Assembly (NCBI RefSeq): GCF_947623445.1
Contig: NC_135240.1
Location: 21,886,001 to 21,950,000, forward strand
DNA: 64,000 bases
Source: Clavelina lepadiformis
Taxonomy: Eukaryota > Chordata > Ascidiacea > Aplousobranchia > Clavelinidae
Direction of reading: 5' to 3'
Shown here: one piece after another, positions 12,669 through 26,600 of the stretch
How the letters are laid out: each line of letters begins with the position of its first letter
How positions within the stretch are numbered: position 1 is the stretch's first letter
Notes under the pieces: generated by a model
Told to the model about the DNA's origin: nothing
The model's input: only the letters and a program-made list of their open reading frames with translations
Database searches by the model: none
Made by a program: the position numbers and the translations under genes

Positions 12669-13210
12669 GGTTTGAAACACTAAGTGTCGAATTAGAAGAC
12701 TAATCTAAATCCAATAACACCAGCCAAACTGCTTGAAGTTTTCCTTTCCTTTTCACATGCGTGTTCAAGGTTGTTCACTCTTTTCTGATGGGATAGCGTC
12801 AAAATAGCTTAGAGTAGTAACTGCGAGAAAAATGCAGTAAATCCTAACCGAAAGGTTGACTGTCAATAACGAAGCAGACAAGAAAATCTTTGGAAAATTC
12901 GAAAATACCTATTTTAACATTATGAAAGCCAAAATATGCGATTTTTTACTACAGTAGCCTATAGGTCTGCTACTCTGCAATAAAACGCAAACGGCGTATT
13001 TGTAAATGTAGCGGTTATGCATGAACTTTAACCCAAAGAGCTTCCGCTAGCACACTACCGCAAGTACACTTGAAAAACAAACGGAAATGTCATTTTCGAC
13101 AAAAAAGAGCAGAAATTAGTTGAATATGCCAAGTGTTATCACTTTTATATATTGCAGGCATCTCTTAAACAAAATGGCTCTGGAACTGTTCAGCTCAAGG
13201 ATTGGTGAAA

Positions 13211-13762
13211 ACCAGTGTTGTTACTTGTAATGAGTCGAGTCACGTTGAGCATTTAAAAAAAAATTACGATTCTTCCTAAAAAGTATTAACTTAGTATTAA
13301 TTAATAATTTGTAGATAGTTATGACTTTATAGCAACCAATTTAACGCAACTCATAATGTGACGTCTTTACAAAATAGTTTTTACATTGAAAGATATAGAC
13401 TTAGACTCGAGTCACAACTTACATTGACTCGAGTCAGAACAAACAACCCTGGTTACCAGTGTTGTAATGGCACTATCACTATCACTTTTTTAAATTACTT
13501 AACTCGACTCGAGTCAATGCTTGAAATGACTTGACTTGAATCGAGCCTCGGAAAGTAAGTTGACCAAGTCATTTAATCTTGGTTGTTAATTTATTGACCA
13601 ACGGAATTACAGACATTTAATGTTACTGCGAACGATCGGTTAAAGGTACAGCCAATGACATGACTTGATCCAATCATTAATTTGACTCGACTTGACTTAA
13701 CTCATCTTCCCATATGACTTGACTTGATTCGAGTCCTAAAAAATTACTTGGTTACAATCCTG
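13211..13762. repeat. GACTCGAGTC-rich hAT-like repeat pair
   Basis: Two adjacent units start with CCAGTGTTGT and end with a near-complementary ACAACCCTGG / TTACAATCCTGG. They are full of the palindromic word GACTCGAGTC and its variants TGACTTGACT. The inverted ends suggest non-autonomous DNA elements. I could not find a convincing 8-bp target duplication. A related stretch lies at about 37420-37800. Confidence 0.5.
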
Positions 13763-13887
13763 GTAGAAGCTGTTGTATTGCCCTCTCAGTATTATGAAAC
13801 TCCTATTTTTATATAGGAGTCCTTTATTAATGCTGGATTGGGATTGTTGGCGTATTAAGTACAGTACACGAATGGATTGGTTTAGAA

Positions 13888-14210
13888 CAGGGGTGGGCAA
13901 CATACGGCCCGCGACGGGATTTTGAGCGGCCCGCAGACAGTTTCCGGTCTTACATGATAATGTGGCCTGCGGTCACATTTTGCCGCAATCCCTGTATTGC
14001 GTCACTGAATAAGTCCAAGTTTGCCAACCTGAGAAAGATGGCCATGAATCTACTTGTTCTGTTGGGGTCTACATACATTTATGAGCAAACATTTTCGACC
14101 ATGAACATTAATAAGACAAAGCTGCGTTCCAATCTATTCAGGAATCCGGCCCTCCAAGTACTTCATTTTCTCATATCAGGCCCGCCGACCGAAGAAGTTG
14201 CCCGCCCCTG
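13888..14210 (+). mobile_element. 323-bp hAT element with transposase C-terminal fragment
   Basis: The ends are CAGGGGTGGGCAAC and its inverse with one mismatch, flanked by a perfect 8-bp duplication GTTTAGAA (13880-13887 and 14211-14218). The interior reads as the C-terminal dimerisation region of a hAT transposase (LLVLLGSTYIYEQTFSTMN, then KTKLRSNLFRNPALQVL). The rest of the transposase is missing, so this is an internally deleted, non-autonomous copy. It lies between the BBS7 promoter and the LARS1 3' end. Confidence 0.88.
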
Positions 14211-14605
14211 GTTTAGAAGGTGGAGAATGCATGTTAAAGACAAAGCTGAAGAGAAATATCTTTTTGTATACAAGTACAGCCTCTGCACTTCGTTCAACGT
14301 CATAATGTCACGAGTTTGTGAATGAATTTGAGATTGCCTTGCAGATAACGTTCAAAACATCTTGCATAACCACGTGCAATTTATTAGAGTTTGGAACTGT
14401 ATTTCACCGCAACCACGAAGTAGGCTATATCCGTTCACAGGTAATTCATGATACAAACAACAGCAAAATACGTTAACCAACGGAGTTAAATTTCTAAAGA
14501 TTCATGTTGCAATAACCTCACTACATTGCATGACATCACCGACAATATTTAAATTCTGCCACGATGAATACACCGTATTTGCACATACAATTTACTGTAT
14601 AACAA

Positions 14606-17600
14606 TTAACCAACAATATAAGTTAATATCCTATTTATATCAACACCCTGTCCGTTGTTATCTTGCTTTACTCTAACAATTTGATTTTCGACGTCAGTTT
14701 CAAAAATTGAGTTTCCATTGAGAGGAATCTTTCCTTTAAGTGCGTTGTTAAATTCTGGAAGTTTCCTGGGTCCTGTAGTTGGGTCTTCGAACATGAGTAT
14801 GTTAACATCATTCCCATCTGTTGAAATCAGTTTTATCAACATTACTGGTTACTGCTAACTCGCAGCTGCATAATTAAAACAAGGTTAGTAACATTTTCAT
14901 TTCGCATGTCAACATGAATTGTACCTTTAATGAATCGATTGAGTTTTCTAATTCTTGCAATAACCTGTGGAACCTTGTCTCCATGCCTCACTGGAACTCT
15001 TACAGTGAAATGACCACTGCACGGTTGTGGGTTGATCACCTGTTATTTGAAGACATGTTGACAATGCGTTAGTAGTTTCATGTTTGTTAAGAAATCACTG
15101 AAGTTATCCGTTAGATATTATAATCGGAAAATGTTTCCCAAATAACTTTCAATTAAGTTTTGGTAAAAAATAACCTTATACAGGTTACAGTCACTTTTTA
15201 CTTTTATTCTAGATAATATGCTAGACTCTACATACCATTATATCCACAGAGGGCACCGTGACAAACTCACAAAGCGGGTGACCAGGGCAGCAATCTTCTT
15301 GCACTTTCACGTTTCCTTCACTTGAAAATTTCACTTCTACCCCGTCAAGCTAGAAATAAGACATAATATGTTTCCGCTGATAAAACGATGAGTTTACGAT
15401 ACGATGAAAATATCAACTACTGACCATGTCAGGATTTAAATAGGTTTACAAATCTTAACACCAAGTACCTCAAGGGTGTCGGTGAGGTAAGTTGAATTGT
15501 TCTGCAAAACACTCAGCTCATCAAAGGGTGAGGTTAGAGCAAGACCTTGGTCCACACCACTCTGAGCAACGATTTCCTTGACTGATGCCACGAAAGGCAT
15601 TACCTTCAACAAAAATTAATCTGGGGAAGACTTTGTCCGAATCACTTAGGTCAGCGTGGTCCAACTGCAGGCCCGCGAGCACCGAATTTTTGGCCCGCGA
15701 ACTGATAATCAGCTTTGATAGTCGCTATTGTCGAGGAAGAACCTCGACCGCAGATGTCACATTGATCAGCATTTAATAGCTAAATTTTGAACTATTCTAA
15801 TTTCAGTTCTAATATCAATATCACATTGTTTTTCAGTTCTAATTTCACATTTCTTCAGTTCTAATTTAAAAACATTGGCCCGCAAGATAAAAAAATTTTC
15901 TGATTTTGGCCCGCGATGAAAAGAAGTTGGACCACGCTGACTTAGGTCAACTAACATCGTAACGTTTTTATTTGTGAAGTAACTGACGCATGCTGTATTT
16001 CATAGTTCGCTTCTACAGTTTTGCCATGCAACTTATACCAACGCTAAAACGTCGAAGTATATTGAATGGAAGAAAAAACTCCAAAATATCTAATTTGTAT
16101 AAAGTTGAGCCAGCAAGCATCGCTCGTCTCAAACCGTGGCCACAATGGCCAAAAAAGATTGCCTGGCCACCTTTAAAGCAGCCATATGAACTGGAAAAAT
16201 TTTCCTTTTTGCATTTTGTATATAGTTTAGGTTTGAGTTAAAACGTTGCAATGTGTGTTTGATTTGCAAAAAATAATTACTAATAGTATTTGAATATCCG
16301 GATGGATTTGTTTAGAGAACTTTTTAGTTTACCTTCTTCATGTATTTTTTCAGTTGAGGACGCTCCTTTAATTTTCCTGCAATTATTTTATTTTCTGGGA
16401 AACATCCTGTACTCGGATCGAACAGAGACCTGAACATTAGCAGGTCGTATGAAAAATTTGTTGTTTCCTATTGAACTAGGGCTAAACATCATGACGTATC
16501 ATAGAAGCACATATTACCCATAGATTTCTACCAGAATTTTGCTAAGTGCTGTAATATCAGATATATTCCTAATCGTTGTTTATGGTCATATATGGCTTTT
16601 GACTACTGGTTTAATTACTAGCTAAGCTAGAAATTATCCTTCATAATGAACAATATTTGTACATTTTAAATAAACTGAAATAAATTACCTTAAAATTTCC
16701 AGTGTGCTTTTTTGCCATTCTGGATAAGACTTTGCCACATACACAATGCAGTGAGTCGGTTTCGGCATAACTTTCTGCATTTGTCAGAATGAAGTCGATA
16801 AAATACTGAATATCATGAACACATAACCACAGTCAAAAATATGTTCTATGTTTGATTTCACCTTTCCTTTTCCCTGGGTAAGTCTGTTTTTCAGTCTCAA
16901 TCTTAAATCGTGGGCAGTGTCCATGACAAAGTTAGATGCTTTCACAAGAACGCCATCCACTTCACCAGCTTCTGGCCACTTTGCATACATTATAGACGTG
17001 CCCTGAAAAAGTCAGTGATCATCACCGATCAGCAAAAATAATGACTGGATACAAGTTAAAAGTTTACATTGTACCACAAGGCATTTCCAGCAGTGTTTTA
17101 AAACATTGCGTAAATTACTAACCAACAACATTAATTTATATTGTTCTAAATTTATTCAGTCCAGCAATGTATTTGTTCAACCGGGTTAATGCCAGCGAGC
17201 TAAAAACGCTATGTACCTTTCCTAACAATTCCCAGACGTGTTCGCATACATGCGGACAGATGGGAGCCAGTAGAATAGTTTGTACTTCAATAAATTTCAT
17301 TATAAGTTGCCTGTTCATTCCATTTATGCTCAATTCCCGATACTTGTCGCGAGCCATCTAAAATAACAACTAAATAGCTTAGAATGGCTGGGAGTAATAA
17401 AAGAAAATTGAAAACCTTTCAAAATGGTAATAGCAATTCAAAGGTACCTGAAACTCAAAAAATCCAGTCTTCAGTGCTTCTTTGTACATCATGTTGTCAT
17501 AATGCTTTCTGGTTTCATTTATACCCAAACTAATCTCACTTTCAAAAACTTTGTCATTGAACGTGTTGGGTGCGCCATCCCTGAGTTCAATCTACGATAA

Positions 17601-20600
17601 ACAGAGTTGATAAAGTTTTTTTAACTTAAAAATCATTATATATATTAAATACTCAATGACTTTAAAAGCAGAAAATATGATAACGCTAACCAGTAAATAC
17701 CTCTCCATTCAGCACTTCTTTAACCCATTCAATCCATGTATACAACCTGAGTATTCCTGCATCTGCCATTTTCTCTACAAAGTTTGCATCTTCAACTGCA
17801 TCACCAGCGTCAGCTAGGGCCAAACGCATGCCTGCATAAAAAAATGTTAGCTAAAATAATTGCTATAATGTCTAGAAATCAAAGCTGCAAAATCTCAGTG
17901 AACATGTATACACCCATACCAAGTGGTGACAACCTAAACCTGTTACTTAAATGATAGTATTATTTCAAAACGATTACTATAAGACAAATGAAATGTTAAA
18001 TTGCTACTTACGCTCTGGTCAAATCAATGCAAAATACTAGAACAAATCCTTACTCACAAACCAAACACTTACCATCAGCTGAAAATTTGTCTAAAGCATC
18101 TGACAGAGTAAGAAAGTTGCCAGTAGATTTTGACATCTACAAAGAAAGAGCATGCTTGAAAATGTAATCGAAAGCACTAGTGAGAAGTGCTTTAGTCAAA
18201 CAGCGTTTAAAATCTAAGTGCCTATTCAGCATTAACTACAAGGATTCCTATGAAGGCCAGCGTGTTGATTACGTACAATAGCTTCCAATTTTGCACTACC
18301 ACAAAAGGCACAAAGTTATAACTTCATTGATAAAGAAATTCCACCAGCAAGATGTAGGTAATGTAAACAAGATGAATTGATAACATGAACCTTAGCATTA
18401 CAGAATAGGCTGTCACTATTTCAATGGAAGAAATCATGCGTTTGAAGCTACTGTATTTTTCACAGTTTCTTGTTATAACACAGTGACCTAAACCTAACTT
18501 CTAATCAAAAATCTAATTCCCATAAAACCTTAAATAGCTAAAACCAAATTTTTTGCATGATGCCCATTCTCCTAAGTCAGGGGTCGGCAACCTTTTGCAC
18601 TTAAAGAGCCATTTTAACCGATATTCCACAAAATAAAAATCACTGGGAGCCGCAAAACTATTTTCACAATAAAACGAAAACGACACTCTGTAACAAAACT
18701 GTCATGTGTCGCATTTATAAAAGCAGTTAATTCAGTAAGATTTAATTAATGTGATTACTATAATGTGCTCAGTGAGATAAAGACGCGAGTGTTCTTCTGT
18801 TTGTTTCTACTGTAGCAATAAAATTAATAAGAGCCGCATCAGAAGGATGAAAGAGCCGCATGCGGCTCCGGAGCCGCAGGTTGCCGACCCCTGTCCTAAG
18901 TCCTAACGACCTAACCTAACTACCTATCTTTAACAACAGGCTGCGTGACCTACACACGGTGAAATAGTCACTTCGTACAGAATATTGTTCAGTACGTTTA
19001 CTATGCACAATGATTGTACTGACTGTTATTAAAACTAAGTTAGTTTACAAGCCACAAAAACGTCTTGGCAAGTAAAGTACAAGTATTCCATAACAATTTG
19101 AAATATAGATTTTGTTTTGTTTGCATTTAACTTATAAAATTATAAATAGTTAACATTTTGATATTAATAATTATGTAATCGTGGCAAAATTGCCAAAAGA
19201 ACATAAAAGTAAAATGCCCTGGGCATGAATGCGCGTGGAACTTTCATGACTTTGTTTGTAGCCGGCAGCCGTTACAGGCACCTTAACTGCAAATTACTAG
19301 GCTAACCTGGTAAATAAAGCATATAAAAATTTAGAGCGACCAAGCCGGAGAGTACTCACTTTAAATAATCAACAACAAAAAAACAAAAGTTGCTCTGACA
19401 ATTGTACATTAGCAAAATCAACAGTAAAGCAGGATCGCATTTTTACCTTTTCAGAATTGAGAAGCAAATGTCCATTGGCACGAACAGCCCTTGGCCACAT
19501 GTCTTTTTCATTTGGCCACAAAGCACAGTGGTTGTAAAGAAAATATGTCAAATGATTTGGAACCAAGTCTTTTCCTACACAATGAATCACAGAAAATACT
19601 TAGTCAGTTAACTTGCATTTAATCTTACGATAGATTTGTAATGCGAAACAGAGATGACACTGATTTGACTGCTCAAATTAGCTTAATCAATCGCATAATT
19701 CTGGAATATAGCCTATCAGTTGTATTAAATACAAATTAAATTATAAAATAATTGGTGGGTATCACATGTATCTCCAACAAGAAAAGTTCTCTGATTTATA
19801 TTTAAAGTATAATGAATACGCTCTTTGGAGACAAATGACCAATATACGAAAGACAGCTGTCATAACTTATAAAACACGTTTGGTATTTCCTACTCATCTA
19901 ACAATCACGCACTTGAAGCATAATAAAATCCAAAAATATCGGACAGTTTAAATTTCTTATAGTAAAGTGTTCATTTCTTACCTGAAGTTGTCAAATCAAG
20001 TGGATACCAATGCCTAACTTCATTTCTTAACTTATCAAGGGCAGCTTTTGGAATATCAGTTTTTGGGAAAGGTACATCTTTGTAAAAGATGTAATCCCAC
20101 ACTTCTCTTGTCATTTGCTCTGGTCTGTATTAAAAAGGTGTTTTGGGTAAAAGCATACGACTCCTCTGCAAACTCTTAAACCACATTTTACACTAAAAAT
20201 GCAGACTTATTACAGAATTCCAAAAGCATTCCCTTTCGATCCATCAAACACTCCTTCTTGCAAGATATGCGATGCAGTGTAATAGGCCATGTATATTGTG
20301 GAGTCTGAAAGTGACTCGATAAGCCACTGCTTATCCCAAGGAAGACGAGTTCCTAGAATAAAATTCAATTTATTCCAATTAAAAGAAATGCAATTAAGGA
20401 CAAAGTCAAATACAGCTGAACTTGAATACCTAGGCCATATGTCCTAGAGCAGGCGTGCTCCTTCAACCAATCCAGTGTAGCTTCGAAATTTCTCCTGGTT
20501 TCATCTCCATAAGTGTTAAGTTGCTTAAGGGCTGCAGTTGCTTTTGCCTTCCATTCTTTTTCACCATAATCAAGGTACCTACACAAATACATTTAACAAA

Positions 20601-23600
20601 TAGAACATAATTGATAATATTTGGGTGATCCAGGCAGCATTGTTGAAGCATATGAAATAAATTCATTGACATTTGATTCATCATAATAATTTTTAAATTG
20701 AGTAAATTGATAAAAACCCGATGATATTGGCCTTAATTTTATACAACCTTTAACTTCAGCTCTACGTATGCAAACAGGTTGTCCATTTGGGGAAAATTTC
20801 AAAGTCAATACAACTACCTAATAGTTCCGAAGAATTGTTTTTATTTATGAAACATACAAAATTAAAAGTGTTTGTTGTTTTTAAAGCAAAATACAAAATT
20901 TAAGCTGTAAGGTGGTTTTAAACCAAACATAAATCAGTGATAAGCTTAATGTTACTTTCAGGCCTTCGTTTAGTGTGGGCTAGGGTGCATATCTATGTAA
21001 CAACATGGCTACTGAGTTTCACACTTATTTTTCCTTGTTTTCCTCAAGTAACAATCAATTATTTTTCAAACAGAATTAATTTCCTCGTACGATCGTGAAA
21101 AAAAAAGAACTACGACAAGGGGATGGCAGTGCAGGACTTGTTGGTGAACCCAGTCCAAACTAGGGTTGGAAATTAAGCAGATTTTCTTTAGATGTTAGCC
21201 AAATGGCAATATCTGTTAGCTGCCATATTTTCTAATTATCATGTACTGTTGTTAATTGTAAGCAAAACTACTTTTTATTCTGAAAACTAAGGGTAAAAAT
21301 TATTGCATTAACAAAATATGTCATGCTACAGTGCTAAACTCCAAAAAGCTCATTGTAAAATAGCATTGAGATGATAAATGGAGCAGTACATTTTGTTGGG
21401 TCACTTGACTACCAAAAATCTTACTCCTACAGGTAAATTTTTGGTTAATGGCTAACAAATTTCATAGTCGTTTGATGGCTAATCAATTCTCAGACAAGTT
21501 TCAGTTCACAAATTTTTCAGTCCTAACCCAAATCCCAAAGTGATATACATCACTGACATGCGACACAATTAAAAAAAGGTGGACATAATTTGCAATAAGT
21601 GTGCTCTTATATTCGAAGGAAAAATGCCCAAAAGAAAGCAGAGGATATGGTAACAAAAATTTCACATATACAAAACAGATTTGCTTGTTCGTTTTTACTG
21701 CATACTTGGTTCAGTGACTAGCATGCATTGTTGGATTGCAGATTTAATTGTCCATGTTTGAAATTAAATAATAGACAAAAGTTTAAAATACCACAGCATT
21801 TGGGTGAGGACTTTGCTATGTATATTGTATAGGCTGGTCACAGTTGCCTTTGACTTCGCATAACAGTTTATGATCACAATATTGTATAACAACACAATTA
21901 CCATTGATCACAGAGGGCAACAACACACTCATCCGCAGACCGAGACATTACTTTCTTTTCAGGTTCCATGTACAGAACTGCATCGCCATTTTTGACCATT
22001 TTTTGTTGAATAATCTTTTTCACATCTTGTACTCTTTGACCAGCATACTCTTCAACCTTTACCACATAACAATAAGAAGAAATAAGAAGTTTTGTTAATG
22101 ACATAGTTCAGCAGTGCAACTACGATTAAGCTGGATGCATATGACTTTATGAAAAGTTGTTACTCCAACAAAAGACAGCATATTTAATACAATGTATTTA
22201 TTGTGGTTTTACTAGGCAGTCAAATAATATCAAGAACTCACGATCATTGTGCCCTCATAGAACCCTTTTAAGTAGACTAATTCTTTGGCTTCCGTCAACT
22301 TTTCTGTATCATTCTGGCTCTGAATATTAAGCTTTTCATAAGTAGTAACTGCAGCAAGTGAACCAATTTCAGGAATGTCAATAATAGGAATCTAAGGAAA
22401 GAACAATATGATGAATATTCTCAAATAGATGGCTGATATATGATACTTTATCAGACAGACAATTGTTTGCCTGGAGATGTTTTAAGTAAGATTACTAATA
22501 TTTGTTTTTTATAGATGTATTTTGTTTATAAATGTTGCTTAAAATTTCAAACACACAAAACAATCGACAAAGACATGATTGGTCCTCACTGGATTATATG
22601 GTAGGACCATTTCATCAGAAATAGAATATTTGCTGCGAAATGGTGGTTTCTTCTTCAAATCACATAAGGCAGCGTAGTCATCGGGAGAATCTGATGGAAC
22701 GCTGGTTACCACACCAGTTCCTTTGTCTTCTTTAATGGTTAGCATTGGAAGAGTGTAAATGACCTTAATTTGAAACAGTTAATAAATTCTTACCGTCATA
22801 GGTCCAGAAAAATAACAAACTCGTTTGATAGCTACCTCATATGAAGTCAGTGGAGCTTTTAATGGTTTCCCCATGATATCCTGCCCAATAAATTCAGCAA
22901 CGACATCCACATGCCCTTGTTGTGCTGTCATTTCCTGGTAAGCCATGTTCCTAGCAGCTCTCCTAGTACTCACAAAGATCTCACCTGTCGCCATCTATAT
23001 ATTAAGTTTGTTTCTTTTTAGTGAGAGACAAGTGCCAGTGACTGACTGAAGAGTAGTTGTAAGCAACCAAGTCAATATTTCGTGAGCCAAGGCGACATTG
23101 GTTGACTCATAAAATTTGCTGATGCCATAGTAGGGCTAGGTACTGCGTCAACTTGGTTCCATTAGCCATGCTTTCACAAAATTGTCCCTGTTTTTAATTT
23201 ATTGCAAAACTATCTCGTTTGTACAAGGAATCTAGGATCACTGTTTGTTTTTCCAGGACAGTCAGCAAAACTTGAATCAAGTGAAGTTATTTCAGACCAA
23301 TGACTAAAAGTCATTACAAGACTCGCTGTACGAAAAGTGAAACGTGATTGTGACCTATCAGTGCACTCCTGGCTGTCTCATTTGGCTGAAAACTGATAGA
23401 TTGGAAAACATTGAAACAATGCACTTAAAGTGAGGGGCAAGTCCAAAAACAAGTTGATCTTACATGAAAATACAGTACTTACTAAATATTCTGGTAAAAT
23501 ATTTTTGAAAAATAATTCTTGGTTAGGTAATTATAAGCAAAAGAAAATCGCAAAATTAGCCTTAATTGTGACTTAGATCAAGGATCTTGTAATGTCCTAG

Positions 23601-26600
23601 GCAATCACAGACAACATTTGCAAATTCATAAATTTAGCAATACCTCCTGTATATCACATATCTATCGGTTACAAATTGCTCTAACTACCAATAGTGTGAT
23701 AGGTGACAGTCTAGCCCTATAGCCAGGGTTGCCATCAGTCTCAACTCAAAAATAAGGACGACTAGAAAACGAACGAGGAATACCACCTTAAACAGTGTAC
23801 AACAAGAGAAAGCAACCAATGTTCCTAAAAAAAAAAAAAAAACGAGACACTATCTGCATTTCATAATTTTGGTATCTCTTTGGTACAAAATGGTATCGTA
23901 AGATGACAAAATGCCCAAAATAAGGACAAAAGTGCCCACCTCCGCCCTAAAAATAAGGACGAAAGTGAAAATAAGGACATTTCTTAGAAATAAGGACAAA
24001 CATATTTTCTAAGACACGGACCTTTAAAATAAGGACAAATCTTATAAATAAGGACGGTATGGCAACCCTGCCTATAGCCTAACCACGGCAACCAGTACGG
24101 TACTGGTTGTTTGACGAGTAGCCTATGCAGTCCAAAGGATAACGTAACTTCACGGATGCAAATGATTGGGGTACCATATTTTTCATGTCTAAAACAATCG
24201 TAATTTATTCAGTTGCAAGCATTACACTGCTAAATTCTTCACATGACGCCTAATTGGACATAGGTTAAACTCCTATGACTTACACTTCTGACTACAGTGC
24301 TAGGAAAGCAACAGCAGTAGCATGTTGTCAAGCAACTTGTCTATCTATTACATAAGAAGAGCCTTGATTTACGTCGCAATGAAGACCAAAAACTGAGACT
24401 TTTTGTAATTTTCTTTTGTTGTTAAATACTTAAACATAAATTATTTTTCAAAAATATTTTACTAAAACGTTCAGTTAATAGCGTTCTTTCATATAAGATC
24501 AACTTGTTTTTGGACTTTTTGGACAACTCTTTTTTAAACAAAATAAGAAAACAGTACCTTATACGCAATTAATGGAATATTAGGATGTATCCAGCAGTTG
24601 GTTTGTCCAAACATGGTTTCTGGCCTCAGGGTGGCAGCAACAAGAAAAATCTTTTGATCCGTCAAAAACCTGCAAATTATAGTTTTTGCAAGTCAGTTCA
24701 CTTTAGATATACATTGTACGGGATTTTATCAAAACAGAGTTCTTTGTACGATGGTTTAGGTTTAGGACAGTGACCATGCACGAATATGAATAACTATCTA
24801 CCAGTGAAGAAATAAAAATTAAGCACAGAAAATTACTTGAGCTTCTCTGGGTAGGGTTCAAGTAATTGCATTTTGATCAGAGTGTATTCCTGCCCACCTA
24901 CACCTTCACCTGATTGCCTGTCATGATCCATGCAAGGCTGATTGTCCTGTATTTAAATATATACTTGGTTTAAAAAATAAAATCAAGAGCATGGCATGAA
25001 AAGCTGCAATATTAGTGGTTATACAAGACAGGTGGGCACCAAAATTGCATAATAACATCTATATATATGCCCATGCAATGTGTGCAGCAAACATCAAAAC
25101 ACTCACGAGTCCGGAGATTCACTGGAATGTAGCTAACTACTTCAGCATTGTGGGCAATATTATTCCAATGGCAGGTTTATAAGGTTACAATTAAGCAAAC
25201 TGTCGATGTAAAAAATTAAGACTGGTGCACATGAGAATTTACATAATCTGACCATGAAAACCTACTTTTGGAGAAAATATTGTGTAGCGTTTTCCGAATT
25301 TAACTTTCCCGCGATCTTTTAAAGTGAGAAATTGCCATCGTACAAAGGAGTCATAGTATGGACTGGCATCAGTTGTGTAAAATGACCTCCTCCAGTCAAC
25401 CTACATATAAAATGCACAAAAATACGATACTGGCTGATCAATTATTTGTTTAACTAGAAAAAAAACTTGTAAAAATGACGGCAAATAAAAAATAGCTTTA
25501 AGAGCAAAAATGTGTAAAATTTCACTGAAACCTATGAATATTCACAAGACGTGCATTTAACAAAACATGTAACTTGGAGTTATTTGCATTGTTTTGTTTT
25601 TTGAAATTTTATTTGAGCTGATTTTGTATTCAAAGCAATATTTTAAAATTTAGGGCAGGTTTGTTTGCTAATATTTAAATTCAATATCAATAAATACTAA
25701 AACCAAAGTAAAGAATGAAGAAAGATGGTCACTGTAGATTTCTTCTAGCTCACCTTTACACCCATTCGCTGAAGATCTATCTTAGCAAGAGGAGGAAAAT
25801 ATTCCAACCAATATTCTTCATTAGCAAAGTTTTGTATCTCATCATCCTTAAGCCCAAGAGATTGCATAATCTGCCACTGGTATTTCATTGTACCAGACTT
25901 GGCTGAAGCTTTTGCTTTTTTACTTTTTGATTTATCTTTGATAACTTTAAAGATAAACATCACAACGATCAATTTCAAAAATGCTCATACACCACACTTA
26001 TTACATAGTTTCCTATTTCCTATATTTCTATTTTATTAATGCGGTTGAATGGCACAGATTACAAACCTGGGCCTTCATTTTTGCTTGCATCTTCAACTTG
26101 TTCGACCTCTGGAAATTGTGGGGGAAATCCATACTCAGCTAGCTCTCTTTTTAATTTATCAGCACATGCCTTGAAAATGTCGAAAGATGTAAAATTAACC
26201 ACAGCTGCCTATTCTTAGTATGATTCATGCACTTTATTTTTATCAAAGACACATATATACACAGTACATACAGTGGAAGCTGCTTAACTCAACGTTGCTT
26301 AATTCACAATTTTTTATATTTTTTTAACAAAACACCAAACTATTTTCAGTACAACGCGTATTAAAATACCTACAAACAGTATACGTTAACGCAAATATCA
26401 TAATTTATTTAATAAAAAATGAGAAGATATAAGTTTCAAGCTGCATCAGTCGTCAACAGAGTTTGAGTTAGAATAGTGTAAAATCTATGACAATATTTTC
26501 ATATAAAATTAATAATAATTACTTACATTTTTAGTAATATTTACAACTTTATACATTAAAATTTTAGTTAACTCAAAATTTTTGTCAGCTTCAGGACCTT

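Larger units (their letters stand above)
12669..14605. other. BBS7 5' flank / LARS1 3' flank
   Basis: About 1.9 kb holding the BBS7 promoter side and the LARS1 3' flank. Apart from the GACTCGAGTC-rich repeats and the 323-bp hAT element it shows no gene or RNA that I recognise. Confidence 0.5.

Noticed and set aside
20593-20808. Minus-strand 71-codon frame within a LARS1 intron, considered as an extra exon
   Set aside because: Joining exon 12 to exon 13 directly restores the conserved DQWYLDYGE sequence, so no exon belongs here.
22779-22835. Extension of LARS1 exon 9 to a GT at its open-frame end
   Set aside because: The donor at 22835 gives the family sequence [13 protein letters not shown]; the extension would insert unrelated residues.
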